Shown one piece after another: positions 1-11,010 of a stretch of DNA of 64,000 nucleotides (positions are counted from its first letter, which is position 1; the number at the start of each line of letters is the position of its first letter). Below the pieces are notes generated by a model, which did not search any database, was not told the origin of the DNA, and saw only the letters and a program-made list of their open reading frames with translations. The translations under genes were made by a program, and so were the position numbers. This DNA comes from Prasinococcaceae sp. CCMP 1430 (taxonomy: Eukaryota; Prasinodermophyta; Palmophyllophyceae; Prasinococcales; Prasinococcaceae), in assembly GCA_013416795.1 (NCBI GenBank), contig RQSC01000858.1:38625-102624 (forward strand), given 5' to 3'.

Positions 1-2104
1 CCATCTGCGCGTGCGAAGCGCCGCTCGGCGGCGGCGCAGCGGCGGTTGCTACGCTGCGGAGCGACGCCAGCCGGCCGGGTACGTACGCGCCTCGGCAGTC
101 GACGTCAACGTCCACGTGCGCGTGCGCCCTCGCGGCGTCCCTTGCAGTCGCAGGCGGAGACATGCCGCCGATGTCCCTCGGGGACTTTGGTGGCATTTGC
201 GGTGGAGGCGTTCGCCACGCCCAGTCCCGCACGCGCAGGTGCATATCGTCCTCGGCGAGCCACTGCGCTGCCACTGGGGTGATTTCCACCAGCGCACCCT
301 TCGGCAGCACGGACAACGCCACGAATGTGGTCGCTGGCCACCACTCCCTGTGGCTGCCGTACAAGGGGGGGTGGCGGACTGCACCCACCCCGTCCCCCCA
401 CCCAAACGGACCGGGGCCCGGTCGCCTCGCCTCGGCTTCACCGAAGCACAGAGCAGCCAGCGCAGCGCCGCCCTCATCCGCGCAAGCGCGCGCGTCGTCA
501 CCCCGCGCGGCAGATACGTACACGCAACACTCGGTCATGCATCGATGCAATGGAGCGCCGACGCGCTCGGCCACCGCGCTCGCATTCGCTGCAGCGTGAC
601 GCGCCTGCAGCCTCGCCCCCTCGGCGAGCTCCATGCTGTGCGGAACGAGGCCAATCTGACCCGCAATGTGCCACAGCCCGTGCATTGCTGCTGCCTGTGC
701 GTATGGCCCAATGCACGCTGCCGCCCAGTAGCTGACACTCTGCACGTGCAGCACCTCGCGTCCCTCGCGCGCGCCCATGGCCGTGGTAACCTCTACCGCA
801 GCGAGTGCACCCTCGGGGAGTGCCTTTGCCTGCACGCACGCTCGCGCGGGCGGGTTCTTGTGATTGATGTGCTCGATGTATGCTTTGTTCGCCGTGGCAA
901 ACGCCCCCATGTCTGACAGGTACAGGTGCACATACACCGCGTCGCGCCAACCCAAGCCCTCCTTCGCGAGCGCCTCTCCGATGGCCACCAGCGCGGATCG
1001 TACCGAGTCCGCCACGTCCTCGGCAGTGTACTTCTGGACCGTGCCGCCCTCTCCACCACTGGCCAGGGCAGCGGTGGCCTCGCCGCCCGCACCCTTGCGG
1101 GGCGTGCCGCAGGCCTCAAATGAACGGAACTGTGCGTGGCCGGGCGCTCCGCGGGGCAGCGCATCAACCACAGCGACCCCGCCCACACACACCTCGGAGA
1201 GCGACACGCCGCCGAGGTGAGCCGCTGCGGCGTCCGCGGCGCTCTCCGCGCCCTCCGTCTCGGGCTCGCGCTCGTCGGCGTCGACGCACACGACGATCGC
1301 ATCGGCAGGCGCTGGCCGCGCGCTCTCCTTGGGCTCCACGCGCACCTTGGTGGGGATGAGGTGCGCGACGGGTGCAAACTTGTCCTTCTCGACGATCACG
1401 CGCTGTGTTTCGTCGAGCACCAACCTGGCGTGCGTAAAGAGCGCTGGAAGGTCGAGCGCGAGCGTCTCGTACTCGCCGCCCTCGCCGCAGGGATGACAGC
1501 CGTAGTCGCGGCCGAGCTCCTGCAGTTTGTCGCGCGCCTCGGTGAGAGTCTGACCCAGCATATCCAAAGTGATGCCGAACGCGGCGATCTTCACCAGCAC
1601 GGCATGCAGGCCGCAGGTGACCATGTCGTCGAGCAGCTGTGGCTGCGGCCTCAGCCAGAGGTAGCATAGCACCGTCAGTCCGAGGCGTCCGCAAACGTCC
1701 TCCACCCTGAGCCGTTGGTAGTCGGAGGCGACGGCGCCCACGCTGACGGCGCGGATGTCAATACCTCGCGCGGCCTCGCGCCGCACGACGCTTCTGAGCA
1801 GCAGATAGAGGTCCTCCACCTCGTCGGCGCGCGCCTCGCCCTTCGCGCGCTCGTACTGGAGCGTCGTGACGCACGAGCCGCCCACGATGCCGCGCCTGTA
1901 CATCGGCACGCCCACGCACGCGGGCAGCGCGTCGAGCGCGCCGTGCGCCACCGTCTGGTACATGTGCGAGTCAAGCTCCTGCGTTGCAGTGTTTGCTGGC
2001 CGCAGATTCGCCATGCACGCCAGCGTGTGCCCCGCGGCGGCGGCGTACGCCGCTGACAGCACCGAGTCCTTGCCGCCCGACACGAGCGCCACGAAGCGCA
2101 CCAT
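1..2104 (-). CDS. DPH6: Diphthine-ammonia ligase with C-terminal RidA-like domains (3' end cut by window)
   Basis: Catalyses the last, ATP-dependent step of diphthamide formation on elongation factor 2, amidating diphthine; acts in the cytosol. A single open frame of about 701 codons starts MVRFVALVSGGKDS; SGGKDS at residues 9-14 is the ATP-pyrophosphatase loop. The Dph6 core covers about residues 1-230, with ELDSHMYQTVAHG and GGSCVTTLQYER typical of the family. Two YjgF/RidA/UK114-type domains follow (about 365-445 and 455-610), the layout of yeast Dph6 rather than the short animal form. Yeast Dph6 is about 685 residues, so only the last few codons are likely missing past base 1. The start is chosen because the PP-loop must lie near the N-terminus; I see no intron. 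The next gene upstream (kinase) is on the same strand, 262 bp away. Confidence 0.93.
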   Translation of the reverse strand, partial: MVRFVALVSGGKDSVLSAAYAAAAGHTLACMANLRPANTATQELDSHMYQTVAHGALDALPACVGVPMYRRGIVGGSCVTTLQYERAKGEARADEVEDLYLLLRSVVRREAARGIDIRAVSVGAVASDYQRLRVEDVCGRLGLTVLCYLWLRPQPQLLDDMVTCGLHAVLVKIAAFGITLDMLGQTLTEARDKLQELGRDYGCHPCGEGGEYETLALDLPALFTHARLVLDETQRVIVEKDKFAPVAHLIPTKVRVEPKESARPAPADAIVVCVDADEREPETEGAESAADAAAAHLGGVSLSEVCVGGVAVVDALPRGAPGHAQFRSFEACGTPRKGAGGEATAALASGGEGGTVQKYTAEDVADSVRSALVAIGEALAKEGLGWRDAVYVHLYLSDMGAFATANKAYIEHINHKNPPARACVQAKALPEGALAAVEVTTAMGAREGREVLHVQSVSYWAAACIGPYAQAAAMHGLWHIAGQIGLVPHSMELAEGARLQARHAAANASAVAERVGAPLHRCMTECCVYVSAARGDDARACADEGGAALAALCFGEAEARRPGPGPFGWGDGVGAVRHPPLYGSHREWWPATTFVALSVLPKGALVEITPVAAQWLAEDDMHLRVRDWAWRTPPPQMPPKSPRDIGGMSPPATARDAARAHAHVDVDVDCRGAYVPGRLASLRSVATAAAPPPSGASHAQM

Positions 2105-2171
2105 CGTCGTCGCGGCGGCCGCCGCTGCGCCGCTCCGCCCGCGCGTTTGCGAGCGCGGTGCCGGCGGGCAG

Positions 2172-2262
2172 GGAGGCGCTGGCGCTGCTGGCGCTGGCGC
2201 TGCTGGCGCTGGCGCTGCTGGCGCTGGCGCTGCTGGCGCTGGCGCTGCTGGCGCTGGCGGCG
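2172..2262. repeat. 15-bp tandem GC repeat in the DPH6 5' region
   Basis: About six head-to-tail copies of a 15-bp unit (GCTGGCGCTGCTGGC) lie 68 bp upstream of the DPH6 start codon, between it and the kinase stop. Open frames through it (Ala/Ser or Leu/Ala repeats) are by-products of the low complexity. Confidence 0.85.
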
Positions 2263-2366
2263 GCGGCGGGGCGCGGCAGGGGTGTCGGAGACGTCAACTT
2301 GCGATTCGTTCATGCAGTGGTTGGGACTGCCGAGCCCAGGCTGTGCGCGACCAGGACCGGCCACAC

Positions 2367-3446
2367 TCAGGAGGCCATCGGAGCCGCGCCGGCGCCCGGG
2401 TCGTAGGCCGAGGCAAGCCACGGGTGGGCGAGCGCCACCTCGGCCGTCCATCGCTTGGCGGTGTCGACGTTCATCAGCCCGCGCACGACCTCCTTCGCCG
2501 CGTCGGACACATCCGCCCACTCTGGCTCGTCCATCGAGTACTCCCCTCGCCGAATGCGGCTGAACAGCACAGCATCGTTGTCGTCCTCGAAGGGCGAGAA
2601 GCCGACGAGCAGCATGTACAGGATGACGCCCGCCGACCACATGTCGACCGCGGGCGTGTACGGCTGCTGCATCCCCGCGGCGATCGCCAGGATCTCCGGC
2701 GCCACGTACTGCGGCGAGCCGCACATTGTCTCCAACTGCTCCCCGCCGCCGAAGACCTTACTTAGGCCAAAGTCACACAACTTGATTAGGCGCTGCGGGG
2801 TCTTGTCGCTGAAGAGGATATTCTCGAGCTTCAAGTCCTGCACAGGCAGCGGCGAGGCGCACGTTTAGTGGGTGCGGGGGGCACGGAGAGGTGGGTGCGC
2901 GCAGGGCGACGCAAAGGGCGTGAGCGTCAGCATGGGATGTTCATCGCACGCAGCGTCCCTCCCGCGCGGGCGCCGCCGGCGGATTCGCCACCGGGCGCGC
3001 GCTAGGGCGTCCGCGCGAGCTGCGCCAGCAGACAACGGACTCACCCTGTGCACGATGCCGCAGCTGTGGAGGTACTGCACGCCCTTGAGGATTTGCTTGG
3101 TGATGCTCGCTGCCTCCGCCTCCGGGAAGCGTCCGCGCCTCACCAGCTCGGTGTGTAGCTCGCCGCCCTCGGCAAGCTCGCTCACCACTAGCACGTGGCG
3201 CGGCGTCACGTACACCTCATCCAGCCGCATGCAATTGCTGTGCATCACCGTCTGCAGCACGGCGACCTCGCGCGCTAGCGACTGGTCCCCCGGCTGATAG
3301 CGTGTCTTGTCGACCACCTTCACTGCGTGCATCACCCCCGTCGCCTTCTTCTTGCACATCTTCACGACAGCGAACCCGCCCATGCCGAGCGTCTTGCCCA
3401 CCTCGAAGTCATCCTGGAACTCGCTGATCGACTGGCACACGCGCAT
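2367..3446 (-). CDS. CAMK-like serine/threonine protein kinase, two exons
   Basis: Compact protein kinase of about 290 residues. Exon 1 is 3045-3446 and exon 2 is 2367-2837; the 207-nt intron opens GTGAGT and splits the catalytic loop (exon 1 ends ...GIVHR, exon 2 starts DLKLEN). Visible motifs in order: glycine loop GMGGFAVV, AVKVVDK with the VAIK lysine, HRDLKLEN, DFGLS, SPQYVAPE, DMWSAGVILYMLLVGFSPF, and a C-lobe ending in HPWLA. Activation segment and loop sequence resemble the calcium/calmodulin-dependent (CAMK) group. There is no room for a calmodulin-binding tail or EF hands, so the regulator is unknown. A short upstream exon cannot be excluded because CAG stands 2 nt before the ATG. 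Confidence 0.88.
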
Positions 3447-3585
3447 CTCTGCCGGGCGGGGCGCCCGCGCGCGCTCCGATTAAGCGAATCGCGCCCCTTC
3501 CCCCCACCCCGAGTCACCCCTCCCCAGCCGCCGCGCGCAGCAGGCCCACCTTGGGATCGGCGGGCGAACAGGCCAGCAGGCGCGA

Positions 3586-3617
<32 letters not shown>

Positions 3618-4109
3618 CCTGCGCGTGTGGGCGTGGGCGGGGAAGCTCGCGTGCAGCGAGGGGCTGGAGGGGCCGCAGAGGCCGCGGCGGGATCCGAAAG
3701 GAGGGGAGGAGACGCGGTGACGCCTTGCGGGGCAGGGGAAGCGGGGCGCCCGCCCGCCCTCCCGCCCGCCCGCCGCGCCGGCAGGCGCCCGCTCCTACTC
3801 CTGCCCCTGCCCCCGCCCCGGCGGACTGGCAGGGCGAGGCCGCGCGTGCGCGCGCCGCGCGCGGGCATGGCGCACGGAGCCCACGCGGTCCCGCTCGCAG
3901 CCAGGACAGATCGGGTCGGGCTGCGGGCGCCCCCGCGCGTGTGTTGCGCGGCGTGGGAGCGCGTCCGACCCGTCCATCCTTCCCTCCCGGGCTTGGATGC
4001 CCGTGTTGAAGAGGATGCAATGCAATGACTGTGAGTTACGCGAAGAGAGTGTACAAGGCCTTCGGGCTTGGGCGGGGTGCGGGAGAGCGCGTGCGTGCGG
4101 CCAGGGCGG
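3447..4109. other. Intergenic, GC-rich, with a poly-C run
   Basis: About 660 bp between the P4-ATPase stop and the kinase start. Pyrimidine-rich on the plus strand and dominated by the C run at 3586-3614. I see no supported gene; the open frames here are Pro/Arg/Ala/Gly low-complexity artefacts. Confidence 0.6.
3586..3614. repeat. 29-base poly-C tract
   Basis: Uninterrupted run of 29 C on the plus strand about 140 bp upstream of the kinase start (G run on the coding strand). A second, 49-base C run stands upstream of the nucleoporin gene. Confidence 0.95.
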
Positions 4110-7100
4110 CTACAGCTTTACACCCCTGTCGACCATCCCCCCCATGATGTCGGTCGCGATGACGGAGCTCCTGCGCTTCGTCCTCTCCCGTCCCTCAGCT
4201 TGCGAGCTCACGATGTCGGCGGCGCTCAGGCTGGGCTTGGCGGCCCTCATTGTGTCGCCGTCTTTGCCGCCCGTGAAGAGTGTCATGGAGCCCTCGACGC
4301 CCGGCGGGTGCTCGAAGGCGTAGCCCGTGTGCCTCTTCCCCGACACGCCCACGATGCCACCCACGCACAAGCTCGAAAGGCAGGGCTTGCCATCGCCCGC
4401 CTCGGCGTCGGCGTCCGTGCCTGCCTTGCGGAGCGCGAGCATTGCGGCGGTGCCGGCGTCCTTGGCAGCTTTCCCCTTCGCACCGATCATCTCCTGGACG
4501 ATTTGGTAGTCCATGGGAGCAAGGTACCTCTGGAAAGCCTGATGGGCGATGTCAGGCAGCAGCGCGGCGGGCACGCACAGCAGCGCGCCCAGGAAGTAGC
4601 GCGGGGTGCCGAAGAGGTATTGGATGAGACCGAACACCGAAAAGGCGCCGCGCGGCGGGAAGCCGTCCACGCTTGGCGTCATGCCGTTGTACCCGAAGGC
4701 GAAGACAATCCAAAACGCGATGGAGCCCCAGATGACGATGTGGTGCCACGAGGTCAAGAAATTGACACACGTGGCCACTCGGACGTTCACGACCAGCACC
4801 ACGTACGTGTACGCGGCGGTGGCGGCCGACCATTGGCCGGACATGCGGCCGTCCGCGCTGTCCGCTCCCTCGAACATGAAGTATGCGATGAAGAATATCA
4901 CCAGCGACGCCCAAATGGAGCTCACGATCCAGCGCGCGAGCTCGGGGGCATTGAAGTACGAGTTGCGCACGCCGGCCATGTAGAGCCCCGGGTGCGCTTT
5001 TGCTGCCGTCACCTTAACATCCTGGTCGAGCAGACCCAGCGCAAATACGGGGATCGACGTGAAGAAGAGGTTGTACGTCGACTGGTACCAGTCGTCGTAA
5101 AAGCGCTGGCCCGAATAGGCGGCGAACAACGTGAACCACACTTGCGTCAAGGTGTACGTGACGTTCTCTGCAGGAAGGGAGAGAAGAGCGGCGGTGGGAC
5201 GCAACGCAGCATCAGCATGTGGTCATCGAATCTTGCGCAACCACTGCGCTGCTTGTTGTGGGGCGAGTGACGGCAGCACGCGGCCACAGGGCGCGCAGCG
5301 GCACGGCTCGCCGCATAATCCGCGCATTGCGAGGCGCGCTTGGGCACACATCGCGCTGCACGCACTGTAGAAGAAGTACCCGATGACCTTTGCGATGCGC
5401 AGGTATGCGTAACGACCGTGGTTGATGAGCAGGTCCTCGAGGAATCGAAATCGCGCGATCGCAAAGTCCGATGCCATCACTGCTTGCATGCCCTCCTCGC
5501 CCGAGATGCCAACGCCGATATGTGCCGCCTGAATCATCGAGACGTCATTCGCGCCGTCGCCGATGGCAAGCGTCACCTGCTGCGCGCCTTCCTTGACCAT
5601 ACGCAGCACGTCAGCCTTCTGCATGGGCGATACGCGGCAGCAGACCACGGCCTTGCACTGCATGCCCACATCCAAGAATTGCGACTTCAGTCCAGTCTTG
5701 GTGAGATCGGCCATGATCATCGCGAGTGCCGTGCCGTCGACAATAATTGAAACCTCGATCTTGTCACCGTGCTCCTTGAGGAAGCTTGCGGCGTCGGCGA
5801 GCGTCTTGATGGCCACAGCTCCGAGCGCCGCTTTGGGGTCGTCGCCGCGTTGCTCGGCGTCCACCACCTCGTCGGCGTCCGCGCTCACCACGTACTGTTT
5901 CTGGTGGTTGCCCAGCAGCGAACACGCATATCCGATGTTAATCGCCGTCTCGAGCTTGTCGCCGGTGAGCACCCAGATCTTGAGCCCCGCGCGCCCAAGC
6001 TTGTCGATGCACTCGGGCACGCCATCCTGCAGCTTGTCCTCGATCGCCGTGCAGCCAAGCAGCACGAGCTTGTTCTCGATGTCCTCTGCGCACGCAGCCA
6101 TTTTAGCGTCGCGATCGTCCATCGCCGCGCGGGCGGCCTCCCACTTGGCCGACCACGCATTCCATTCGCCGGCGCTCAGCTCGCGCATGGCGATGCACAG
6201 CGTGCGCAGGCCGTCGCCGCCAAATTTGATCAGGTCCTCGAAGGTCACTTGCTTGTTGGCCGCGTTGGTGGGGTGCGCCTCATCAAGGCGCTCGTAGATG
6301 ACGTTGTCGGCGCCCTTGCAATACAGCACTACTCGGCCTTCCGGCGTGCGCACGATGGTCGACGAGCGCTTGCGCGTCGAGTTGAACTCGAGAACGGCCA
6401 GAATTTCGTAGCGCTGGTCCTCGGTACGTCCCTCCTGGCGCACGTTGCGCTCTTTGACGAAGCACTCGGTGGGGCTACGATGGTAGAAGAACCAACCCAT
6501 CACCTTGGCGGCCACCACGAGCGCATTCTCGTCGGGGCTACTGGCCTGGTATTGCATGAGGCTCGGATCGTCCGAGCCACCCTCGGGCATTACCGTGTGA
6601 CAGACTGCCAAGCAGCGGAAGAACTCAGCGATTTGGCTCGCGCTGGCCTCCTTGCGCCAGTTGCCGTTCAGCAGGCGCGGATCGTCGAAGTTGAAAAATG
6701 TCTCGCGAGCGCGCTTCCCCTCGGAGATCTGTTTCACCTCTGCGATCTTGTGCCCCAGGCGGCGCGCGGCGGCGCGCTGGATCTCGGTGATGCCTTGCCC
6801 ATACGATACGCCAGCGATCGAGCATTTGAAGAACTCCATCAGGTTCCGCGTGAGCGTGCCCGTCTTGTCCGAGAAGACGTACTGGATCTGACCGAGCTCC
6901 TCATTGAGGTTGGACGTGCGCGCCAACGCAGGCGTGTCGCTCTCAGCGTGGTACATGTTGATGTCCTTGTTCATGAACTGCGTTGCTGTCGTAAACTTGA
7001 TCACTTCGACCGTCACGTACAGCGAGATTGGGATGAGCGTGGAGAAGAGCGTGAGCAGCGTGAGAAAGTTGAGCACACCCACGAGCGGTAGGCCTTCGGG

Positions 7101-8321
7101 GTCAAAGAGGGCGTCCGCCTCGTCGAGCTGGAGATACCAGTGCGACTTGTCCATGGCAACGGGCAGCCCCACTGCGCCAATCATGCAGATGACGAAGAGC
7201 AGACCAAACATAAACATGATGAGCTTGTCGAGCTGACGTTCGAGGCTTGAGCGCTTGCTCGGAGGGTCGGTCGAGTTCATCATGACCTTGGACTCGTGTC
7301 CCGTGAAGACGCTGACGCCGCACACCCAGCGGGTATTTTTGAGCACGCAGCCACGCAGCAGAATGCAAGAGGGGTCGACGGGGATGGTCTTGCCACCTAG
7401 TACAACGTTGCCGGTGAATGTGTACAAGTGCGGGTTGGGCAACTCACACTCGACGCGCCCAGACACGCCCGCCAGCAGCCGCTCGGGGTCATCCATGCAG
7501 TCCTTGGTTTCCTCGAGGCTTTTTTTGCACTTGAGGTTGGTCTCGCCGTCGAGGTTCATGGTCTCAATGAAGCACGTGCCGTCCGCCTCGCTCGAGCACA
7601 ATCCGATCATGTCCACGGGGAAGTTCTCCTTGTTACGCACGCGCACAATGTCGCCCACCTGAACCTCGCCCCACTCGACCACACTGAAGTGCCCACCGCG
7701 GAGGACCTTAGTACGATGAAGCGCCAGTACGCGCACAACCGCGTGCGTGGTGAGATGTTTGTGGTGGTGGTGGGGGGGGGGGGGCAGAGGACAGGGTATC
7801 AGGCTGTCAGCACGCCATACCAAGCCAGCGCGTGCACAATTGGGGTGGGTCGGAGAGGAGGCCAAGGTGCAGGCATCAATTCTCCCGCTCTCCCACCCGC
7901 ACAAGAAGGCGCATGAACTTGGTGATCCAGGCGGCGTGCATCCTCGATCTCGCGCGCTCACCTCAGTATAATCCTGGTTGATCTCGCGGTCCTTCACATA
8001 GCGCTTGTAGTCCTCAAATGCCTCCTTGAGTAGAGAGACGGAAAGCACGCAGACGAGCGGGAAGATGTTGGTCACCGGCGACACCGGCGATATCGGTGTC
8101 GCTGACATGGCCGCAATGAGTAGGAAGTACACGTTGGCCACACGCCGGAACTGCTCGTAGAGACCCTTCGGCAGGAACGAGTACATCGTGTACTTGGTAG
8201 TGGAGATGTTGTTGCCGCAAAACTTCTTCTCGGCATTCGCCGTGGCATTGTTGATGACGAACTCACGGTGCGCCAACGTGGCGCCATCGTCATCAGCCGC
8301 CTGAGTGAGGAGCGCGAGCAC
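4110..8321 (-). CDS. P4-type phospholipid-translocating ATPase (flippase), three exons
   Basis: Flips aminophospholipids from the outer to the inner leaflet of plasma or Golgi/endosomal membranes. Exons: 7962-8321, 5366-7706, 4110-5167, giving about 1252 residues. Joins preserve family motifs: DYTE/VLRGGHFSVVEWGEVQ and YFFYK/NVTYTLTQVWF. Motifs: CGNNISTTKY and FLPKGLYEQFRRVANVYFL (P4 N-terminus, TM1), DGETNLK (actuator loop), FSDKTGTLT with the phosphorylated Asp near residue 400, GDKLETAINIGYAC, and GDGANDVSMIQAAHIGVGISG. The C-terminal exon carries the last membrane helices and a cytosolic tail. Donors are GTGAGC and GTGCGT. The 255-nt first intron is a multiple of three without stops, so unspliced mRNA would stay open. 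The true start may lie in an upstream exon: CACTCAG precedes GCGGCTGATG just inside the frame. Confidence 0.92.
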
Positions 8322-9107
8322 GTGCAGCGGTGAGTGTGGGTTGTGGGATCGGTGGTGGTATGAGTACGCTCAAGGCGGCGCGCCCAGAGCACGCGCCAGT
8401 AGCGATGACCAATGCCGCCAGGTGCACGCACTGATGCGTCAGATCGCAGCAAGCGGCAATGGGCGCGCGCGCCAGCGCCCCACAAGGGTCGGGCCTGAGA
8501 CGGCCACAGCAAAATCCCGCCCGCGCCACGGTCCCTACGGGGCGTTGCAGCGCTGCTGCGCGGCGCGGTGCGCCAGCACGAGCTCGCACCCGGAGGTGGA
8601 TGGCGTCTGCGCGCCCTCCCCAAAGCGCATACGCCCCGACCCACGCTTCCCTGCATCCATGCGCGCACATGCCTCCCCCTTCCTAACCCCCCCGCATTCG
8701 CGCGTTGGACGCACCATCGGAACGACCTTGCCGCCGCCCTTGCTCCCCGTGTTGCCCGGTGGGTGTGGGCGGGCAGGGGCTCTCCCGCGCGCTCGCGCGC
8801 GCGCGCGCTCTGTAGGGGAGGAGCGGACAGGTGGGCGGGCGGGAGGCGGGGGAGAAGGAGGGCGACGGACCCTCTCGCGCCCCTGCGCCTCCCCTGCGCC
8901 GCGCGCCGCGACGCTGAGGAGTGGCACGTCCTCCCCGCCTCCCCCCCGCCCCCGTGCCCCCTCCCCCACCCCGCCCGCCCGTGCGCGCGCGCCCCTCCGC
9001 GATCGGCGCGAACTGGCACTCAAGGCCGGGTGGCTGTGGAGCGGACGCGCGGACTGTTGGACGGGCGAGGGACCGGTGCTCAAAACTTGCGCGGAGCGCG
9101 GTGCCAA
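8322..9107. other. 5' region of the P4-ATPase and spacer
   Basis: Very GC-rich, with GC/CG alternations and C-rich runs. It may hold a first non-coding or short coding exon of the P4-ATPase. No frame here resembles a known protein. Confidence 0.4.
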
Positions 9108-10715
9108 TTACCGCCGCTGCGAGCCGTCGCCGCCGGCGCCGCCGGCGCCCTTTTCCGCCGCCTGGCGGCGCTTCTCCGCCGCCTGCCGCGAGAGCTCCGC
9201 CAGGCGCGCCGCGGCGGTATCGCCGGCGATGGGAGTGCCGCCTCGGCCCTCCATGGCGCGGCGTTGCACCTCAGCGATGCGGCGTCGGCGCTCCACACGC
9301 TCCGTGTCGGCGCCCTCGGCGCCCTCGGCGTCCTCCGCGGCGGCGGCGGCGTGCTGCTCCGAGGCGGCTTCGCGCTGGCGCGCCTCGTCCGCGGCGCGCT
9401 CGTCCTGGCGCATGCGACGCTCACCGGCGTAGTCCTGTAGCTTGTACAACATGCGCTCGAAGTTCTCATCCGCTGTTCCGATGCGGTGCCACGCCGCGCG
9501 CGCGAGCGGGCGGCCCCCCCGCCGGCTGCGGCGGCCACGCCGCTGCGGGAGCAGCGCATCCAGCTCCGGCCCATCTGGCACAGCCACCTCGTCCTGCAGC
9601 GCGTCCTCGCCCGCACCCCCAGCGGCGTTCGGTGTCTCGGCGTCAGCCGACGCGCCCTCGCCCGCCGCGGCAGTCGCCGTCGCCTTCGTCGCAGCGACGA
9701 TCCGCTCGCGGCGGTGTGCCTTGATCACTCTGCCCAGCTTCGGATCGGACTCGTCGTACTCGGACAGCTTCACTGACAGGCCCTCGAAGCGGTCCTCGGC
9801 AGCGGCGTCATAGAGCTCGTGTGCCTCAATGGCAGTGACGCCCTCGCCCGTCGGCTTGATCCGGTCTGCGGCCGTGATGCCGCGCCACAGCTGCCTCGCC
9901 ATCGCCTTGCGGTTCTGACGCGCGAACGCGCTGACCCTCTCTGAGTGCGCGTTGAAGTATCGCACCAGCCCTGGGTCGGCGTCCTTCCAAATGTCCGCGT
10001 GCGCCACGTCGTCGATGCCGTCGAGCGCGGTCTCGCGGCGCTCGCGATCCGCCACGGTGCCCGCGGACTCCTCGGGTGTGATTCTTCGCGACGCCCTGAT
10101 GCCACGCGGCAACCCCGTGTAGTCGCGCGGCGGAGTATACAACTCCTTCCTCCCAGAGACCGGGCTCGGTAGACGGCCATCCTCGACGGCCGCCTGCATC
10201 GCAAAGGTGAACAGCTCGCCGCGGCGCTTGCTCAGCGCGGGCACGCGCTCGCCCTCCACCAGGCGCTCCATGCGCCGCGACATACGTCGCACCGTCAGCG
10301 TGGGGGGCGCGCCCGGCTCGGGCTCCACCACACCGCGCGGGAAGCGGCGCGCAGCGCGGGCGAGCACGCCGAGCGCGGCCTTGCTGTCCGAGTCAATGCT
10401 GAGCGCGGCCCGCACGATCGCGCGGCGCTGCTCGACGTCAGCAGGGTCGAACGTGCGGCCCGTCGCCGCGATCGGGAAGCTCACGCCATCGCCCTTGGCT
10501 TGCTCGAGCGCCGCCTCGAACGTCTCCTCGCCGCGCGCACTGGTGCGCTCGGCCGCTGGCGCCCACCACGCTCCGCGCGGGGCGCTGCGCGCGGCCCCGT
10601 CGCGCGCNCCCACCCGCGCCCTAACGGATGGCGCTCGGCGCGCGCGTGCCCACACTTTGGGTTTTACGTCACTTTGCATGAGGACGAGCCGCTCGCTTCG
10701 GTGCATCAAATGCAC
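9108..10715 (-). CDS. Unrecognised charged, Ala/Arg/Glu-rich protein
   Basis: Single open frame of up to 535 codons; I recognise no family. The best candidate for a folded core is the middle part, with segments such as GRKELYTPPRDYTGLPRG, ALDGIDDVAHADIWKD and GLVRYFNAHSERVSAFA. The C-terminal ~150 residues are Ala/Glu/Arg-rich and probably helical or coiled (RMRQDERAADEARQ..., AARLAELSRQAAEKRRQ). The frame crosses a single undetermined base near 10608, and the first ~60 residues (Arg/Ala low complexity, low-GC DNA upstream) may not be coding. The next in-frame Met is only about residue 145, so the start is unresolved and an upstream exon is possible. Synonymous positions are GC-rich as in neighbouring genes, which supports real coding. 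Confidence 0.5.
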   Translation of the reverse strand: MHLMHRSERLVLMQSDVKPKVWARARRAPSVRARVXARDGAARSAPRGAWWAPAAERTSARGEETFEAALEQAKGDGVSFPIAATGRTFDPADVEQRRAIVRAALSIDSDSKAALGVLARAARRFPRGVVEPEPGAPPTLTVRRMSRRMERLVEGERVPALSKRRGELFTFAMQAAVEDGRLPSPVSGRKELYTPPRDYTGLPRGIRASRRITPEESAGTVADRERRETALDGIDDVAHADIWKDADPGLVRYFNAHSERVSAFARQNRKAMARQLWRGITAADRIKPTGEGVTAIEAHELYDAAAEDRFEGLSVKLSEYDESDPKLGRVIKAHRRERIVAATKATATAAAGEGASADAETPNAAGGAGEDALQDEVAVPDGPELDALLPQRRGRRSRRGGRPLARAAWHRIGTADENFERMLYKLQDYAGERRMRQDERAADEARQREAASEQHAAAAAEDAEGAEGADTERVERRRRIAEVQRRAMEGRGGTPIAGDTAAARLAELSRQAAEKRRQAAEKGAGGAGGDGSQRR

Positions 10716-11010
10716 GCACGTGCACGTCGGATCACACCCATTTCAGGTCAATACAAAATCAGGGTTTAATTTCATCACCTATGCATTTTGATGTATTTTA
10801 TTGATTTTGATGGCCGGCGCGGCGGGCGCGTTCCGGAAGCGCGGCGGCGGCCGCCGCGGGCGCGAGGGGGAGCGAGCGGGGCGGTGCCACACGGCGCGCC
10901 TGCGGCGGGGTTGCATGTTACGCACGAGCGCACCTGCGCGGGCAGCAGCGGGGGGCGCCCGATCCTCCGCGCGCCGATCGGCCGCCGCGCGCCGCGCGCG
11001 CGCCGCCGCG
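10716..11010. other. Divergent intergenic region
   Basis: Roughly 300 bp between the minus-strand unknown gene and the plus-strand cyclophilin. It holds an AT-rich patch (10740-10810) with AGGGTTTAAT and, on the minus strand, CATCAAAATGCATAGG, which resembles the CAAAaCGCAT half of the dispersed upstream element. Probably a shared promoter. Confidence 0.4.

Noticed and set aside
2147-2563. Trp/Arg repeat frame MRARCRRAGRRWRCWRW...
   Set aside because: Third reading of the 15-bp GC repeat, not a protein.
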